From the NCBI RefSeq assembly GCF_000218565.1, contig NC_015684.1, forward strand, positions 2,294,001-2,358,000: a DNA stretch of 64,000 bases, in the 5' to 3' direction. The translations under genes were made by a program, and so were the position numbers. Within the stretch, counting starts at the first letter, position 1; every line of letters begins with the position of its first letter. Positions 61,411 to 64,000 of this stretch are shown here, piece by piece. The notes under the pieces are model-generated. The model searched no databases, was not told the DNA's origin, and saw only the letters and a program-made list of their open reading frames with translations. Source of the stretch: Afipia carboxidovorans OM5 (lineage in GTDB: Bacteria > Pseudomonadota > Alphaproteobacteria > Rhizobiales > Xanthobacteraceae).

Positions 61411-63666
61411 TTAGCCGATGGTCTTGCCGAACTTGTTCGACTTCGGGAAACCCTTGGGCGGCAGGCGTCCGGCATCGGCGCGGTTGCCGCGCCAGTCCGA
61501 CAATTCCTTCCAGGACGCGGAGAACTCGCGGCCCGCGGAATCCCTCCACGTCAGGCCTTCCTTCGCAGTGAAGGTGGTGACGTCCGACAGGCCGCCGTCC
61601 TTGTAACGCTGCAGCCGCACGCCGCGACCGCGCGCCATCTCCGGCACCTGCTCGAGCGGGAAAATCAGCATCTTGCGATTCTCACCGATCACCGCAACGG
61701 TATCGCCTTCGACAGTCGCAATCGCAGCGACTTCGTTCGGCATGGTGACGTTCATCACCTGCTTGCCCTTGCGGGTATTGCCGACGCAATCGTCCTCGTT
61801 GACGACAAAGCCCTGCCCGTCATGGCTCGCGATCAGGAACTTGCGACCACCGGTATTGACGAACAGCGATACGATGTTGGCATCGCCTTCAAGGTCGATG
61901 AAGCTGCGGATTGGGTCGCCATGGCCGCGGCCGCCGGGCAGCTTCTGTGCATCCAGCGTGTAAAAGCGGCCATGTGTGCCAAGCAGCAACAGTTTCGAGG
62001 TGGTTTCGGCGAAGAACGAAATGCCCAGGCGGTCGTCGGTCTTGAACGTGAGGTTCGAGAGGTCCTCAACATGCCCCTTCAAGGTGCGGACCCAGCCCTT
62101 GTCCGACACCACAACGGTAATCGGCTCCCGCTCGACGAAGGCTTCCTCTAATGTGGCAAGATCGTGTTCAGGCGCATTGGCGAACTGGGTGCGGCGTTTG
62201 CCGAGCGGGGTCTTCGGCCCGAACAGGTCGCGGACCTTTTTGACCTGCTCGGAGACCTTCTTCCACTGCTCCTCCTCGGAGGCCAGCACTGCCTTGATGC
62301 CTTTCAGCTCCGTGCGGAGGTTCTTGTCCTCCCCACGGATCTCCATTTCCTCGAGCTTGCGCAAATTGCGCAGCCGCATGTTGAGAATGGAGTCGGCCTG
62401 CAGGTCGGTGAGCTTGAAGGTGCGGATCAGCACCGGCTTCGGCTCGTCCTCGGTGCGGATGATCTTGATGACCTTGTCGAGGTTGAGATAGGCGATCAGG
62501 TAACCGCCCAGCACTTCGAGCCGGTGCTCGATCTGGTTCTTGCGATGGTTGGAGCGGCGCACCAGCACGTCGCGCAGATGATCGAGCCATTCGCGCAGAC
62601 ACTCGGCAAGGCCGAGCACCTTGGGCACCCGGCCCTTCACCAGCACGTTGAGATTCAGCGGAATCCGGCTCTCGAGGTCGGTCTGCTTGAACAACGTCTC
62701 CATCAGCACTTCGGGATCGACGTTCTTCGACTTCGGCTCGATGACGATGCGAATGTCTTCCGCCGATTCATCGCGGATGTCGCCGACGAGGTGCAACTTC
62801 TTCTCGTTGAGCAGTTCGGCGATGCGCTCGATCAGCCGCGACTTCTGCACCAGCCACGGAATTTCGGTGACGACGATGTGCCAGGTGCCGCGCGCGCCAT
62901 CTTCCTGATGCCACTTCGCGCGCACGCGGAAGGCACCACGGCCCGTATTATAGGCCTCGGCAATCGACTCCTGCCCGTCCACGACGATGCCGCCGGTCGG
63001 GAAGTCCGGTCCCTTGACGTAACGTAGGAGGCCCTGCGTCTTGGTCGCGGGCTTGGCAATGAGATGCAGCGCGGCGTCGCAAAGCTCGGCTGCATTGTGC
63101 GGCGGGATCGCCGTTGCCATGCCGACCGCGATGCCCTGCGCACCGTTGGCGAGCAGATTCGGGAAGCCGCCCGGCAGGACGGTCGGCTCCTTGTCGCTGC
63201 CGTCGTAGCTCGGACGAAACTCGACCGCGTCCTCGTCGAGCCCTTCGAGCAGCAGGCGCGCGACGTCGGTCAGGCGCGATTCGGTGTAGCGCATGGCGGC
63301 GGGGTTATCGCCGTCGATGTTGCCGAAATTGCCCTGTCCGTCGACCAGCGGATAGCGCGAGGAGAAATCCTGGGCGAGGCGCACCAGCGCGTCATAGATC
63401 GCCTGATCGCCGTGGGGATGGAATCCGCCCATCACGTCGCCGACGATCTTGGCGGACTTCTTGAACGGCGAACTCGGATCGAGCCGCAACAGCCGCATGC
63501 CGTAGAGGATGCGCCGGTGAACCGGCTTCAGCCCGTCGCGTGCATCCGGCAGCGCCCGGTGCATGATGGTGGAGAGCGCATAAGCGAGGTAGCGCTCTTC
63601 CAGCGCCTCGCGTAGCGCGACTTCCTGCACGTCCTGCGGCTCAGGAGGAATCAGTGTCTTGCCCAT
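61411..63666 (-). CDS. parC: DNA topoisomerase IV subunit A
   Basis: The cleavage/rejoining subunit that decatenates daughter chromosomes. The 751-residue product has the GyrA/ParC N-terminal domain with the catalytic Tyr in AAMRYTESRL near 125, preceded by the quinolone region GDVMGGFHPHGDQAIYDALVRLAQ. A coiled-coil gate and a C-terminal beta-propeller lacking the GyrA box follow, which favours ParC over GyrA. The ATG is at 63664-63666. Confidence 0.96.
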   Translation of the reverse strand: MGKTLIPPEPQDVQEVALREALEERYLAYALSTIMHRALPDARDGLKPVHRRILYGMRLLRLDPSSPFKKSAKIVGDVMGGFHPHGDQAIYDALVRLAQDFSSRYPLVDGQGNFGNIDGDNPAAMRYTESRLTDVARLLLEGLDEDAVEFRPSYDGSDKEPTVLPGGFPNLLANGAQGIAVGMATAIPPHNAAELCDAALHLIAKPATKTQGLLRYVKGPDFPTGGIVVDGQESIAEAYNTGRGAFRVRAKWHQEDGARGTWHIVVTEIPWLVQKSRLIERIAELLNEKKLHLVGDIRDESAEDIRIVIEPKSKNVDPEVLMETLFKQTDLESRIPLNLNVLVKGRVPKVLGLAECLREWLDHLRDVLVRRSNHRKNQIEHRLEVLGGYLIAYLNLDKVIKIIRTEDEPKPVLIRTFKLTDLQADSILNMRLRNLRKLEEMEIRGEDKNLRTELKGIKAVLASEEEQWKKVSEQVKKVRDLFGPKTPLGKRRTQFANAPEHDLATLEEAFVEREPITVVVSDKGWVRTLKGHVEDLSNLTFKTDDRLGISFFAETTSKLLLLGTHGRFYTLDAQKLPGGRGHGDPIRSFIDLEGDANIVSLFVNTGGRKFLIASHDGQGFVVNEDDCVGNTRKGKQVMNVTMPNEVAAIATVEGDTVAVIGENRKMLIFPLEQVPEMARGRGVRLQRYKDGGLSDVTTFTAKEGLTWRDSAGREFSASWKELSDWRGNRADAGRLPPKGFPKSNKFGKTIG

Positions 63667-63851
63667 GCCGCAGGGGTTAACGCCTCATCCGGGGCGGGAC
63701 AAGGACGAACCGCGGGCCGCTCCTCACCCGGAAGCGCCCCACCGCTGAATTTTCTGTGGCGAATCGCCCTGATATCGTCACAGGGTTTGGGTTCCATGGA
63801 ACAATCAGCGGCGCGGACGGGTTGCCGCGTGACACTTTGAGGAGGAAGAGA

Positions 63852-64000
63852 ATGCATCGTCTTGCTCTGGCGGTCATCGCCGCCGTTGCTATCGCGGGCG
63901 CCGCGACCCTTGGCACCCCCCGTGCCGAGGCCATGACCCTGCCCGGCATCACCCACGCTCCGGCCAGCCAGGCCCAAGACGTGGCGCTGGTCTGCCGCCG
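63852..64000 (+). CDS. Exported protein, 5' part (runs off the window)
   Basis: The first 49 residues of a protein with a signal peptide (LALAVIAAVAIAGAATLG, probable cleavage at AEA). The mature start contains SQAQDVALVCRR. Small exported proteins with this Ser-Gln/VxxVCRR start and a Gly/Tyr/Arg-rich tail are common in Bradyrhizobiaceae, but the tail lies outside the window. The ATG at 63852 follows GGAGGAAGAG. The gene is divergent from parC. Confidence 0.7.
   Translation, partial: MHRLALAVIAAVAIAGAATLGTPRAEAMTLPGITHAPASQAQDVALVCR

Overview
This GC-rich window looks like a chromosomal segment of an alphaproteobacterium in the Bradyrhizobiaceae/Nitrobacteraceae group (Bradyrhizobium, Rhodopseudomonas, Afipia or Oligotropha relatives). 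The evidence is gene order (tig-clpP-clpX-lon; glnB-glnA; bamE facing a CBP3-like chaperone, DUF177, plsX, fabH, ihfA, merR; glyA-nrdR-ribD-ribE-ribH-nusB-thiL-hppA; an ldtR-like gene beside hemB), an aspartate-type ALA dehydratase, and two repeat families that I recall from that group. The genus cannot be settled from the sequence alone. There is no rRNA operon, CRISPR array, recognisable insertion sequence or prophage.

Layout. 1-1050: an AT-richer edge with the tail of a methyltransferase-like gene, an SGNH-acyltransferase remnant and a tiny membrane protein, next to tRNA-Val(UAC). 1.2-7.9 kb: the protein quality-control block lon, clpX, clpP and tig, with a near-ideal heat-shock (RpoH) promoter before clpP. 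8.1-16.5 kb: tRNA-Leu(UAG), a copper-ligand-less multicopper-oxidase-like Tat protein, NAD(P)H-hydrate repair, glnBA behind a sigma-54 promoter, an AI-2E-type permease and a diguanylate cyclase. 16.8-22.8 kb: rplM-rpsI, a thioesterase, a CoA-binding protein with O-acetylhomoserine sulfhydrylase, an FTR1 iron permease and heme A synthase. 23-36 kb: a surface-polysaccharide region (BioF2-like acetyltransferase, Wzz/GumC-like protein with a dead kinase domain, GT4, sugar-phosphate transferase, LptF/G-like permease, GT9, GT39, SGNH acyltransferase) containing tRNA-Pro(GGG).

36-41.4 kb: MerR regulator, ihfA, the fabH-plsX lipid pair, DUF177, the cytochrome bc1 assembly chaperone and bamE. 41.4-44.5 kb: a small accessory module made of an XRE-cupin regulator with a perfect operator, a DUF1185 enzyme and an MFS transporter separated by a structured intercistronic element, followed by a 50-residue Rmf/CrpP-like protein. 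44.8-53 kb: K+-independent H+-pyrophosphatase, thiL, nusB, the riboflavin genes, nrdR and glyA. 53-64 kb: small unknown genes, an LdtR-like MarR regulator, hemB, RDD protein, Bpt leucyltransferase, an exported HD-domain-like protein, mntH with a Mur-like operator, trmO, parC and the start of an exported protein.

Most of the window is ordinary core genome. The points most worth a second look are the structured element at 42789-42874 inside the XRE/DUF1185/MFS module, the exported HD-like protein at 58201-59190, the copper-ligand-less multicopper oxidase at 8292-9605, the kinase-dead Wzz/GumC protein, and the association of acyltransferase genes or remnants with tRNA 3' ends. I did not find anything I can defend as a wholly new system.
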